From: Amycolatopsis azurea DSM 43854
Lineage (GTDB): Bacteria > Actinomycetota > Actinomycetes > Mycobacteriales > Pseudonocardiaceae
Reading direction: 5' to 3'
Length of the DNA stretch: 64,000 nucleotides
Assembly (NCBI RefSeq): GCF_001995215.1
Contig: NZ_MUXN01000006.1
Coordinates: 1-64,000, forward strand
Positions 41,102-49,769 of the stretch are shown here, one piece after another (position 1 is the first letter of the stretch; each line of letters starts with the position of its first letter). The translations under genes and the position numbers were made by a program. The notes under the pieces are model-generated. The model saw only the letters and a list, made by a program, of their open reading frames with translations, searched no databases and was not told the origin of the DNA.

Positions 41102-42016
41102 ATGGGGAGATCGACGGCGTTCGCCGTACTGACCGCGGCCATTCTCGTACTGACCGGCTGCACGGCCGCGCCGCCGCCTCCGCCTTCGAGCCCTTTGACG
41201 CTGCGCGAAGCGCTCGGCGATCCCACGACCGTGGACTTCTGCGGCCTGCTGGACCTGCCCGATCTCGACAGCGCGCTTCCGCTGGAATCCAGGCCGTCAC
41301 CGAGCATGGGCTCCTGCTCGTTCCGGACCAAGAACGCGCTGATCAGCTTTGGTTTCCCCGAAGACCGGGCAAAAGAACGCCTAGCGGGCGCCACCCCGGT
41401 CGCCTGGCAGGACCTGACCCGTGACCTGCGGGTGGTCCGCACGGACCTCGAGGACCAGCCCCTCCTGCACCTCGTTTTCGCCGACGACTCCTCGATCCGG
41501 GTCGGCACGTTCTTCACCTCGCCCGGAAGCGCTTCCGAGTCGCTCACCGCGGCGACGAAGACCCTGGAAGGCGCCGTCCGCTCGCTCGTGGCCGGCAAGC
41601 AGGCGGCGCATCTCGGCTACCGCGAAAACTCCCTGGCACGCTTGGACGCCTGCACCGCCTTGTGGTCCGACGCCGAGGTCTCCGCCAGGCTGGGCACCGC
41701 GGTCGCCGGGAAGGGCGATCTGTCCCGGCACAGGTGCCTTTGGGGCGAGCAGGGGGCGGACCGGCTCGTCCGGCTCGAGTTCGGTCTCGGCCCGCGCCCG
41801 AAGGCCGCGGCGAGCGTTCGAGAAGAGACGCTGGGCGGGCGCAAGTCCTTCGTCCAAGAGATTTCCGGTGGCTGCACGATCCAGACGAGCCACATCGAGG
41901 GGCCGGACGCGAACCGGAACCAGGTCGAGCACGCTCTTCTCGCCGTACAGGCACCAAATGCGTGCGACGTCGCCAGGGAATTGGCGAACGTCGCCTGGCC
42001 GAAACTCCCCGCGTAG
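41102..42016 (+). CDS. Exported lipoprotein, DUF3558-like
   Basis: A 304-residue lipoprotein with a signal peptide ending in the lipobox LTGC near residue 19, then a proline-rich linker. The mature part has paired cysteines spaced along it (DFCGLLDL, GSCSF, DACTALW, HRCLW, GGCTI, NACDVA), which recalls two DUF3558-like units in tandem. Most DUF3558 proteins are about 180 residues, so a duplication is possible. The function is unknown. It starts 10 bases after the TetR stop, though its own ribosome site is weak. Confidence 0.78.
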   Translation: MGRSTAFAVLTAAILVLTGCTAAPPPPPSSPLTLREALGDPTTVDFCGLLDLPDLDSALPLESRPSPSMGSCSFRTKNALISFGFPEDRAKERLAGATPVAWQDLTRDLRVVRTDLEDQPLLHLVFADDSSIRVGTFFTSPGSASESLTAATKTLEGAVRSLVAGKQAAHLGYRENSLARLDACTALWSDAEVSARLGTAVAGKGDLSRHRCLWGEQGADRLVRLEFGLGPRPKAAASVREETLGGRKSFVQEISGGCTIQTSHIEGPDANRNQVEHALLAVQAPNACDVARELANVAWPKLPA

Positions 42017-42119
42017 CACGTGCGTAAGCGGTTGACCAGAGCACAGGTGACACTTATCTCGTCGGCCGATCCATGATGGAATTCCTTGCTGGACAACAAA
42101 ACCGGCGGAGGAGCCGATC

Positions 42120-42938
42120 ATGAGCGCGCCGCAGCAGCAGCCGTACCAAGTGAATGGCCCGTTCGGCGCAATGCAACCCGTCCAAACTCCCGTAGCGGCG
42201 CCACGACCGCCGTCCGACGCCCGGCTCCCCCGGTTGTTCGCCGCGATGATGGGGGTTTTCGCCGGACTGCTGGTACTCGTCGCGACCTTTCTTCCGCAGT
42301 CCACGTACGAACAGCTCTCCGAGGGCAAGCCGGTGTCGAAGTTCGCCGAGACCGGCTGGACGCGGACCTTCGACATCGAGCCGTCGGCGGAGGAAAAGGA
42401 GTTCTACGACAAGACCCACGTCGCCCGCTACGGCATCCCGCTGTCCGCCGCGGCGCTGACCCTGTTCGCCGGGGCCGCGGTGGGCTTCGCCTCGTACCGG
42501 CGCAGTTCGACCTCGCCCGCCGCGACGACGTCGAGGACACTGCTGGTCGCCGGTGGGGCGGGGACCGCGATCGGCGTCTGGATGCTCGGCATGGACATCT
42601 CGGCGAGCCTGAGCTTCGGGCAGGACACCGGCCGTTTCGTCTCGCGCTATGGGACCGGGAGCGGATTCTGGATCCTGCTCGCGGGCGGGCTCGTGGCCTT
42701 GCTCACCATCGGGCTGGCGATCGTGGCCAACCGGCGTGAACCGGCGGCACCCCAGCAGGCTCCTTACCCGGTCGCCTTCACCCCTTACGCGCCCGGAGCC
42801 CCCCAGCAGCAGTATCCACCGCAACCGCAGGCCTACGAGCCGCCGTCACCGCCGACGCCGCCCGCGGGCTCCGCGTTGCAGCAGCAGGACATCCTGCGCC
42901 CGTCCTCCGACAATCCGCCCCAACCCGGCAATATGTGA
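42120..42938 (+). CDS. Integral membrane protein with proline-rich tail
   Basis: A 272-residue membrane protein that I do not recognise. It has four predicted helices at about 40-60, 110-128, 142-162 and 180-200, with an extracellular loop after the first (FLPQSTYEQLSEGKPVSKFAETG). The N- and C-terminal ends are rich in Pro and Gln (PQQQYPPQPQAYEPPSPP). The ATG at 42120 follows CGGAGGAGCC. Its place next to a lipoprotein suggests a cell-envelope role, but that is only context. Confidence 0.72.
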   Translation: MSAPQQQPYQVNGPFGAMQPVQTPVAAPRPPSDARLPRLFAAMMGVFAGLLVLVATFLPQSTYEQLSEGKPVSKFAETGWTRTFDIEPSAEEKEFYDKTHVARYGIPLSAAALTLFAGAAVGFASYRRSSTSPAATTSRTLLVAGGAGTAIGVWMLGMDISASLSFGQDTGRFVSRYGTGSGFWILLAGGLVALLTIGLAIVANRREPAAPQQAPYPVAFTPYAPGAPQQQYPPQPQAYEPPSPPTPPAGSALQQQDILRPSSDNPPQPGNM

Positions 42939-42968
42939 AACTTATTCACATCAGCGGTGGACAGTCTC

Positions 42969-42983
42969 CATACCGGCGGTATG
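42969..42983. promoter_or_regulatory. Palindrome CATACCGGCGGTATG upstream of gabD2
   Basis: Perfect 6-base arms around GGC, 71 bases upstream of the gabD2 start. It sits where a repressor or activator of gabD2 would act. The regulator is unknown. Confidence 0.55.
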
Positions 42984-43054
42984 CTGTACTCGTCGGTAAC
43001 ACCTGGGCTCTGCGTGGCGCCTCCCGGCTCCGCGCGGCATGGAACGGAGACGGC

Positions 43055-44665
43055 ATGACGAGCACGACACCGGCGAACGCGAGCCACACCGAAGGACCGT
43101 CCACCATCGGCGGCGTCCCCGGCGCCCCGGCCGTGGCGAGGGCGGAACGGCTCGTGCGGCGGGTCGTGGGTGGCGCGGATTCAGCGCCGGTACAGATGCG
43201 CGCCCCCTTCACCGGGCAGCCGATCGCGACCCTCCCCCAGGCCACCGACTCCGACGTCCGCGCCGTGTTCGACCAGGCGCGGGAAGCTCAGCGCTCGTGG
43301 GCGGATCGGCCGGTCGAAGACCGTCAGCGCATCCTTATCCGTCTGCACGACCTGGTGCTGAAGCGGCAGGAAGAGGCGCTCGACCTCGTGCAGATCGAGG
43401 CGGGCAAGGCACGCATGGACGCCTTCGACGAGGTCAGCGCCACCGCGCTCGTGGCCTCCTACTACGGCAAGCACAGCGCGAAGATCCTTTCGCCGCGTCG
43501 CGCCGCCGGGCTGATCCCGGTGCTGACGAAGGTCGGCGAGCTCCGGCACCCCAAGGGCGTCGTCGGGATCATCTCGCCGTGGAACTACCCCCTCGCGCTG
43601 ACCGCGATGGACGTCCTGCCCGCGCTCGCGGCGGGCAACGCCGTCGTGCAGAAACCCGACAACCAGACCGCGCTCTCGGCGCTGTGGCTCCAGGAGCTCG
43701 CCGAGGAGGCCGGGCTGCCCGCCGGGGTCTGGCAGATCGTGCTCGGCCGGGGTTCGCGCATCGGCGACGCGCTGGTCGAGGAGTCGGACTACCTGTGCTT
43801 CACCGGATCCACGCCCACCGGCAAGGGACTCGCCGCGCGGGTGGCGGAGCGGCTGACGAGCTACTCACTGGAGCTCGGCGGCAAGAACCCGATGATCGTG
43901 CTGCCCGACGCCGACATCGCCAAGACCGCCGCAGGCGCGGTGACCGCGTGCTTCTCCTCCGCGGGCCAGCTGTGCGTCTCGGTCGAGCGGATCTACGTCC
44001 ACGAGTCGATCCGCGAGGAGTTCACGCGGGCCTTCGTCGCGAAGACGGCGGCTCTGCGGCTCGGGGGCGCGCTGGACTACCAGGCGCAGATGGGGTCCCT
44101 GACCTCGGAAGACCAGCTGGCGACGGTGTCGGCGCACGTCGAGGACGCCCGGTCCAAGGGCGCGAAGGTGCTCACCGGCGGCAAGGCCCGGCCCGATCTC
44201 GGACCGCTGTTCTACGAGCCGACCGTGCTCACCGACGTCACCGAGGACGTCAAGCTGTTCGCCGAGGAGACCTTCGGGCCGGTCGTGTCGATCTACGGCT
44301 ACACCGAGGTCACCGAGGCGATCGAGCGCGCGAACGACACGAAGTTCGGGCTGAACGCCAGCGTGTGGTCGCGCAACGGCCGGGCGGGCTGGGAGGTCGC
44401 GGCGCGGCTGAAGGCGGGGACCGTCAACGTCAACGAGGGCTTCGCGGCGACCTTCGGGACCGTGGGGCTGCCGATGGGCGGGATGAAGGAGTCCGGGGTC
44501 GGACGGCGCAACGGTGCCGAAGGACTGCTCAAGTACACCGAAGCCCAGGCGATCGCGGTGCAGCGCGGGATGCCGCTGCGCCCCGGCAAGGGAATCCCGC
44601 CGAAGCTGTGGGTGCGGAGCCTGAGCATGAGCCTCAAGGCGCTTCGCCGCCTGCCCCGCCGCTGA
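43055..44665 (+). CDS. gabD2: Succinate-semialdehyde dehydrogenase GabD2
   Basis: A 536-residue NAD(P)-dependent aldehyde dehydrogenase of the actinobacterial GabD2 type. The cofactor segment is GVVGIISPWNYPLALTAMD near residue 170. The general-base Glu lies in SLELGGKNPMIV near 272, and the nucleophile Cys is in SSAGQLCVSVERIYV near 306. The last 35 residues form a basic tail typical of GabD2. It oxidises succinic semialdehyde to succinate. The ATG at 43055 follows ACGGAGACGG; an upstream in-frame start is rejected. It ends next to a strong hairpin shared with the convergent LuxR gene. Confidence 0.87.
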   Translation: MTSTTPANASHTEGPSTIGGVPGAPAVARAERLVRRVVGGADSAPVQMRAPFTGQPIATLPQATDSDVRAVFDQAREAQRSWADRPVEDRQRILIRLHDLVLKRQEEALDLVQIEAGKARMDAFDEVSATALVASYYGKHSAKILSPRRAAGLIPVLTKVGELRHPKGVVGIISPWNYPLALTAMDVLPALAAGNAVVQKPDNQTALSALWLQELAEEAGLPAGVWQIVLGRGSRIGDALVEESDYLCFTGSTPTGKGLAARVAERLTSYSLELGGKNPMIVLPDADIAKTAAGAVTACFSSAGQLCVSVERIYVHESIREEFTRAFVAKTAALRLGGALDYQAQMGSLTSEDQLATVSAHVEDARSKGAKVLTGGKARPDLGPLFYEPTVLTDVTEDVKLFAEETFGPVVSIYGYTEVTEAIERANDTKFGLNASVWSRNGRAGWEVAARLKAGTVNVNEGFAATFGTVGLPMGGMKESGVGRRNGAEGLLKYTEAQAIAVQRGMPLRPGKGIPPKLWVRSLSMSLKALRRLPRR

Positions 44666-44673
44666 CCTGCCCT

Positions 44674-44737
44674 CGCGTTTCGTCCTCTGAATGCGGTACT
44701 TGCACAGGCAAGGAACGCGTTCAGAGGACGAAACGCG
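44674..44737. repeat. Family B palindrome with 18-base arms
   Basis: Perfect arms (44674-44691, 44720-44737) begin CGCGTTTCGTCCTCTGAA. It fills the gap between the convergent gabD2 and LuxR stops and would end both transcripts. Partial copies lie at 57201 and 57519. Confidence 0.8.
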
Positions 44738-44738
44738 G

Positions 44739-47700
44739 CTAGGAGGAAGAGGTGGGGGCGGCCAAGAGGCCCCGGTCGTAGGCGATCGCGACGGCCTCGG
44801 CCCGGCGGCTCGCGCCGAGTTTCGCCATCACGCGCGAAAGATGGACGCTCACCGTCTTCTCGCTGATGTACAGCTCTTCGCCGACCTGCCGGTTGGTCCG
44901 GCCGAGCGCGACGCGCTCCAGCACGTCCCGTTCGCGGTCGGTGAGCGGGTCGACGACGTCACGACGCGGCGCCGTGGGCTCCCCGGGCAGCTCGACGCGC
45001 GCCCGGTGACCGAGTTCCCGGACGGCTTCCCGCAACGGGCACGCGTTCAGCCGGTCGGCCACCGCGTGCGCGGCCAGCAGCTCCGACGCGGCCAGCTCGG
45101 TGTCGCCATCGGAAGCCAGCAGGGCCTTCGCGTGCTGCAAGCGGCACATGGCCTGCTCGTACACGGCGCCGTACCCGAACGCCTCGACCGCCTTGGCCCA
45201 CAACGCCGGATCGCCCGCGCCGCCCAGGCAACTGCCGAGCGCCTCCAGCCGGGCTAGCCACGCCAAGGCCTCCGGGCCCAGTGACACCGAACGCGGCATG
45301 CCGTGTTCGGCGCAATAGCGTCCATGGGCCAGCAGCTTCTCCCCCGACGCCACGGCGGCCTCGACGGTCGCCAGGTCCCCGCGCACCCGGGCTGCGGCGG
45401 CCTGCGCGACGGCGGCCGCGAGGCCATGCACGCTGATCCGGATCCCGCCGAGAACCGAGGGCTCGATCTCTTCGAGCCAGTCGATCAGCTCGATCGCCTG
45501 CCGCACCGCGCCCGCGTGGTCGCCTCGCCACGCCGCGAGCTGGATGGCGGCGTCCCCCGACGCGAGCGCGATCGAGTAGTCGGCCTTCCAGTGCTGCCGC
45601 AGGCTGGGCAGGATCTTGTCCGCGTCCGCGAACCGGCCCCAGCCGACGACGAACTGCGCCCAGATTCCCAGGAACCGCCCGGCCACGACGCTCGAGACAC
45701 CACGGGCCGCCCGGCCCGCGTCGTCGTCTTCCGGCCAGTCCCCGCTGACGTACTGCAGCTGAAGGTGCTTGGTCCGCAGCTCGATCCCGAACGAACTCCA
45801 GGTCAGCCCGGTCTCCTTGGCCCGGCTGATGCCCTTGGCGTAGTACTTCAGCGCGGAGTGGATCTCGGCCCTGTCGTCGTAGCTCAGCCCGAGGAAGTGC
45901 AGGGCCCGCAGCTCGCCGTTGAGGGCGCCGGAATCCCTGGCCTTCCGCTCCGCCTGGCGCAGGCGTTCCCGTGCCTCCTCGACGTCGCCCGCCGAATCGG
46001 CCAGCGTCCCGAGCGACACCAGCGCGGCCGCTTCGGCCCCGCCCGCGCCGCCGGCCCTGGCGTCGGCGACCGCGGCCAGCGCGCACTGCAGCGCCTCTTC
46101 GTGCCTGTCGATCAGCCTCAGGATCCCCGCCCGGGTGGCGAGCACCCAGGCCCGTGCGACGCTCGCGTCGGTGTGCTCGACCAGCCCCCAGGCCCGGTCG
46201 ATCGCCTCGACGACCTCGTCGAGGGTGCCTTCCACCGACAGCAGCGCCTCCGCGTGCCGTCGCCAGACTTTGGCGGCCCGCTCAGGATCGGTCTCCGGGG
46301 AGAGCGCCTCGGTCGCGGAGCGCGAATAGGCGACCGCCCGTTCCGGCTCGCCGGACGTGCTCGCGAAATAGGAGGCCTCGTGCAGCAGGTTGAGCTCGTC
46401 GATGTCCGCCGGCCGGTCCTGCTCCGGCACGGCGTCCCAAATGGACAGTGCCTGCTCGACGTGCCGCAGCGCGGCACCGGGAGCGCCGAGTTTCTCGGCC
46501 TCGACGATCGCGCGCAGCAACGCCGCCAGCGCGGTGACGAAGTCCTTGCTCTCCAGGCTGTGGTGCGCGAGCCGGGCGTCCTGGCCGCGGCCCTGGGTCC
46601 GGGTGCGGATCCGCGTCGCGTAGGCGGCGTGCATGCGCACCCGCTCCCCCGGCAGCAGATCCCCGTAGACCGCTTCCTGCAGCAGCGCGTGACGGAAGGT
46701 GTAGAAACCGTTCTCGATCACGAGCACGTGATGCTGCACCGCCTCGCGCAGTGCCTCGTCGAGTTCGAGTTCGTCCAGTCCGGAGATCTCGGCGAGGGCG
46801 GCGTGCGCCACGGAATCCTTGGCGACCGAGACCACACGCAGGATCCGGCGCGTGATCGGCGAAAGCTGTTCCACCCGGGCGAGGAGCACCTCGGCGAGCC
46901 CGGACGGCAGATCGCGGCAGTCCTTCGCGGACGCGAGCAGCTCCTCGACGAAGAACGGATTGCCCTCGGACCGGGCGACGATGTCGGCGATCATGTCCTG
47001 GCCGATCGGCTCGTCGGCCAGTGCCTCGACGAACGCGCGCGCGTCCTCGGCGCCGAACGGCCTGACCTCGACGCGTTCGACCGAGCCCAGCCGCACCACC
47101 TCGGAAAGCAGCGCGCGCAGCGGATGCCGCCGATGGACGTCCTCCTCGCGATAGCTCGCCACCACCAGCAGCCGCTGGGTGCGCAGCCTCGTCAGCAGGA
47201 AGGACAGCAGGTTCCGGGTGGAGCCGTCGGCCCAGTGCAGGTCCTCCAGCAGGATGACCACGGGCCGGCGCTGAGCGATGACGGTCAGCACCCCCAGTAC
47301 CGCGTCGAACAGCTGGAGCTGGCCGAGGTCCTGTTCGGGGCCGAGCCGTTGCGTCGACACCTGTTCGCTCGCGGTGAGCTGACCGTCTTCGATGGCGGGG
47401 TACTCCTCCGCCTGCTGCATCTGCGGGAGCAGCCTGCCCAGCGCCGGCCGGGCCCGGACCGCGGCCGTGACCACGGGATCGGACGTCGTCGCCAGCGGCG
47501 CGAGGGCCTCGGCGAACGGAAGATAAGGAAGACCGCCCTCATGGACGTCGATACAGCGCCCTGTCAGCACCAGGGCACCCGCGGCGGCGGTGACCTCGCC
47601 GAGCGCGGTCAGGAGGCGGGTCTTGCCGACCCCGGCGTCACCGGAGAGCAGCACCGCGCCGGCCTCGGCCCGTTCTGCACGGGCGAAGGCGGCGCGGAGC

Positions 47701-47765
47701 TGCCGCATCTCCTGAGTGCGGGCGACGATCGGGATACCGGAGCCAAGACGGGGCACGAGGTGCAT
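44739..47765 (-). CDS. Large ATP-binding LuxR-family regulator (LAL type)
   Basis: A 1008-residue regulator of the LAL type. Residues about 12-330 are an AAA/NB-ARC-like ATPase with Walker A SGDAGVGKTRLLTAL near 40 and a Walker B region VVILLEDLHWADGST. A long alpha-helical TPR-like middle follows (about 400-900). The C-terminal LuxR HTH is LTDRERDVLERVALGRTNRQVGEELYISEKTVSVHLSRVMAKLGASRR near 935-985. These regulators activate transcription of catabolic, antibiotic or other operons upon ligand binding. No obvious target gene adjoins. The ATG at 47765 is good. It ends against gabD2. Confidence 0.88.
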   Translation of the reverse strand: MHLVPRLGSGIPIVARTQEMRQLRAAFARAERAEAGAVLLSGDAGVGKTRLLTALGEVTAAAGALVLTGRCIDVHEGGLPYLPFAEALAPLATTSDPVVTAAVRARPALGRLLPQMQQAEEYPAIEDGQLTASEQVSTQRLGPEQDLGQLQLFDAVLGVLTVIAQRRPVVILLEDLHWADGSTRNLLSFLLTRLRTQRLLVVASYREEDVHRRHPLRALLSEVVRLGSVERVEVRPFGAEDARAFVEALADEPIGQDMIADIVARSEGNPFFVEELLASAKDCRDLPSGLAEVLLARVEQLSPITRRILRVVSVAKDSVAHAALAEISGLDELELDEALREAVQHHVLVIENGFYTFRHALLQEAVYGDLLPGERVRMHAAYATRIRTRTQGRGQDARLAHHSLESKDFVTALAALLRAIVEAEKLGAPGAALRHVEQALSIWDAVPEQDRPADIDELNLLHEASYFASTSGEPERAVAYSRSATEALSPETDPERAAKVWRRHAEALLSVEGTLDEVVEAIDRAWGLVEHTDASVARAWVLATRAGILRLIDRHEEALQCALAAVADARAGGAGGAEAAALVSLGTLADSAGDVEEARERLRQAERKARDSGALNGELRALHFLGLSYDDRAEIHSALKYYAKGISRAKETGLTWSSFGIELRTKHLQLQYVSGDWPEDDDAGRAARGVSSVVAGRFLGIWAQFVVGWGRFADADKILPSLRQHWKADYSIALASGDAAIQLAAWRGDHAGAVRQAIELIDWLEEIEPSVLGGIRISVHGLAAAVAQAAAARVRGDLATVEAAVASGEKLLAHGRYCAEHGMPRSVSLGPEALAWLARLEALGSCLGGAGDPALWAKAVEAFGYGAVYEQAMCRLQHAKALLASDGDTELAASELLAAHAVADRLNACPLREAVRELGHRARVELPGEPTAPRRDVVDPLTDRERDVLERVALGRTNRQVGEELYISEKTVSVHLSRVMAKLGASRRAEAVAIAYDRGLLAAPTSSS

Positions 47766-47828
47766 TCTTGCCTACCGGACCGACAACTTCGCCTGGGTTT
47801 TCGCCGAGAGCTTCATCGCACTCGACCT

Positions 47829-48041
47829 CTACCGGGTGATCTCGCCGCTGCGGGCGGGCACCTGACCGGCCTCGCGGCGCTGCTGGGCGGGCACCTGGAC
47901 GGCGGTGCGCTGGGCGCGGATCCGCCTGCCCGCCCGGCGGGCCCTGTCGACCCATACGCTGCGGCCGGCTCGCTGCAGCTCCTCGCGGCGGTACTCGACC
48001 TCGGCCAGTACTCCGGTGAGCAGAGCGTCGTTCGTGTTCAT
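47829..48041 (-). CDS. Small basic protein upstream of the LuxR regulator
   Basis: A possible 70-residue protein, MNTNDALLTGVLAEVEYRRE followed by an Arg-rich region (VDRARRAGRRIRAQR). The ATG at 48041 has AAGGGGA five bases upstream, a good ribosome site. There is no known domain. It is highly basic (many Arg) and begins with an amphipathic helix, so it could bind nucleic acid. It stands 63 bases before the LuxR start on the same strand and may be its leader gene. Frame and codon use are compatible, but short length keeps this uncertain. Confidence 0.5.
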   Translation of the reverse strand: MNTNDALLTGVLAEVEYRREELQRAGRSVWVDRARRAGRRIRAQRTAVQVPAQQRREAGQVPARSGEITR

Positions 48042-48140
48042 CGTTTCCCCTTAGGAACTCACTGCCTTGTTTGGTAGTGATCAGATTCGTCCTGAGGGGT
48101 GCCCTGAGGCATCGGGTGATCGCCTACACCCGGACGTGAT

Positions 48141-48190
48141 TCGACCCCTTACGCCGGCCCATCCCCTGCTCGGGGGGCGTAAGGGGTCGA
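48141..48190. terminator. Terminator after the DUF397 gene
   Basis: Perfect 15-base arms (TCGACCCCTTACGCC and its complement) with a 20-base loop start 3 bases after the DUF397 stop on the minus strand. No T run follows. Confidence 0.65.
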
Positions 48191-48193
48191 GTT

Positions 48194-48412
48194 TCAGCGT
48201 GTCTGGGCGTGAGCCGGGCCACTCGGGCGCACCGCGCCGAGCAGCCCCCGCCAAGCGTTCGGCGACAGGCGGAAGGCACCTCCCTCGGGATCCTTGGAGT
48301 CCCTCAGGGCGGCACCGGAACCGGTGAAGGCGACCTCGACGCAGTCGTTGCCGCCGCCACTGTGGCTGCTCTTGAACCACCGGGCCTGGGAAAGATCATC
48401 GTTGGGCGTCAT
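48194..48412 (-). CDS. DUF397 small protein
   Basis: A 72-residue DUF397 protein: ARWFKSSHSGGGNDCVEVAF and ALRDSKDPEGGAFRLSPNAWRGLL are the two family signatures. DUF397 proteins are found almost only beside WhiJ-like XRE regulators in actinomycetes and are thought to act with them in developmental or stress control. I chose the ATG at 48412 because AAGGAG lies 8 bases upstream, overlapping the end of the XRE gene; an in-frame GTG at 48421 would leave no ribosome site. Confidence 0.9.
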   Translation of the reverse strand: MTPNDDLSQARWFKSSHSGGGNDCVEVAFTGSGAALRDSKDPEGGAFRLSPNAWRGLLGAVRPSGPAHAQTR

Positions 48413-48424
48413 GCTCCCCACTCC

Positions 48425-49312
48425 TTACTCGTTTCCGGGGACTTTCTTCGGCAGGGCGGCCTCTTCGGCGAACCTGCCGGCGGCCTCGGCGATCACCTCG
48501 ACCGAGTCGTCCGGTTTCAACGCGGCGGCACGGAGATGGTCGAACATCAACGCGTATCGCCGGACGTCCGGGGGTTCCTCCAGGTAGAGCCCGCTGGAGG
48601 TGCTGTCGACGTAGACCACGTCGGTGTCGGCCAGTTCGGGGAAGCCCATGATGAGGAACGGACCCTCCATCCCGGGATGGGCACCCGCGCCGAACGGCAC
48701 GATCTGGACGGTCACGTTCGGCTGGGCCGCCATCGTGACCATCCGGTACAGCTGTTCCGCCATCACCTCGGCGCCGTCGACCGTGCGGTGCAGGACCGCC
48801 TCGTCCATCACGGCCCAGTACTCCGGGGGCGAAGGGTCGGTCAGCAGTTCCTGCCGCGCCATCCGCGCCGCCACCCGGCGCCGGATCTCGGCGTCCTCGG
48901 CGTCGGGCCGCATCGCCCTGATCACGGCCTTGGCGTAGCGCTCGGTCTGCAACAGGCCCGGCACCAGCAGTGCTTGGAAGGCCCGCAGCGAACTCGCGTC
49001 CGCCTCCAAGCCGACGAAGGTGCCGGTGAACACCTCGTTGTACGCGTGCCACCAGCCGCGTTTGCGGGCTTCCCTGGCCAGCTGGACGAGCGCCTCCTGC
49101 TCGTCGCCCGCGATGCCGTACAGCTCGAGCATGTCGCGCGCGTCGCGCGGGGTGACCCCGACGTGCCCGGTCTCGATGCGGCTGACCTTCGACGCCGAGC
49201 ATTCGAGTTTCTCGCTGACCTCGTCGATCGTGAGGTCGGCCGCCTCGCGCAACCGCCTCAATTCGCTCGCCAGCCGTCGGCGGCGCACGGTGGGTCCCTG
49301 ACCCCTCGTCAT
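48425..49312 (-). CDS. WhiJ-like XRE regulator (HTH plus DUF5753)
   Basis: A 295-residue regulator. The N-terminal HTH (LRRLREAADLTIDEVSEKLECSASKVSRIETGHVG, residues about 17-52) is followed by a DUF5753 domain (FQALLVPGLLQTERYAKAVIRAM, TVQIVPFGAGAHPGMEGPFLIMGFPE). This architecture is that of Streptomyces WhiJ and its paralogues, which pair with DUF397 proteins. The ATG at 49312 follows GGAGG by 7 bases. The DUF397 gene follows after 12 bases. The pair forms a complete two-gene unit. Confidence 0.9.
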   Translation of the reverse strand: MTRGQGPTVRRRRLASELRRLREAADLTIDEVSEKLECSASKVSRIETGHVGVTPRDARDMLELYGIAGDEQEALVQLAREARKRGWWHAYNEVFTGTFVGLEADASSLRAFQALLVPGLLQTERYAKAVIRAMRPDAEDAEIRRRVAARMARQELLTDPSPPEYWAVMDEAVLHRTVDGAEVMAEQLYRMVTMAAQPNVTVQIVPFGAGAHPGMEGPFLIMGFPELADTDVVYVDSTSSGLYLEEPPDVRRYALMFDHLRAAALKPDDSVEVIAEAAGRFAEEAALPKKVPGNE

Positions 49313-49769
49313 CACGGCACCTCCACAAGCTGTCCGAGCAACACCGATCACGACGCGGCGAGGAGAACAGTGTTCAGTAACCCCGCACGAAGCACATCTA
49401 ACCAGCCCGAGACACATTCGGTGAGATGGTCACACGACCATTTTCCGACGCGTCCGATTTTCATCCTGCAATTTGCAGATTGCCGCTGTAGGTTGAGCAT
49501 TGTGCAACGCGGTACGCCCGCCTTCATCGGCGGCGGCGGATCCGCTCGCGGCACGGGCGCGGGGCCGCGAGCTGCACCGATGGGCTTCCGAGAGGATACC
49601 CGTCGAGCCGGATTCACCCCCGGTGCAGGGCCGGAGCCGTCCCCCGATCGGTTCCGGCCCTCCCTTTATTCCCGGCCATTCCGCAATACTCTGATCCCAG
49701 ATGTTATCGCCTTTCGCCATTCCCTCTAAAGGGTGGACAAGGCGCTTCTCGGATGCGGAACGTCACCGT
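49313..49769. other. Gene-free stretch of 457 bases between XRE regulator and tesB
   Basis: The first 200 bases are notably rich in A and T for this genome and carry the XRE promoter region with the palindrome at 49466-49478. The remainder shows no ribosome site or coding character on either strand. Frames there are short and shadow-like. Confidence 0.45.
49466..49478. promoter_or_regulatory. Palindrome CTGCAATTTGCAG upstream of the XRE regulator
   Basis: Arms CTGCA/TGCAG are separated by three bases in AT-rich DNA, 154 bases upstream of the WhiJ-like gene. It is a candidate operator for that regulator or for a divergent transcript. Inferred from position only. Confidence 0.45.

Noticed and set aside
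45303..48077. 924-codon plus-strand frame opposite the LuxR regulator
   Set aside because: Antisense shadow of a gene with clear Walker and LuxR motifs.
49430..49720. Short frames on both strands between the XRE regulator and tesB
   Set aside because: No ribosome site at their starts; composition fits non-coding DNA.
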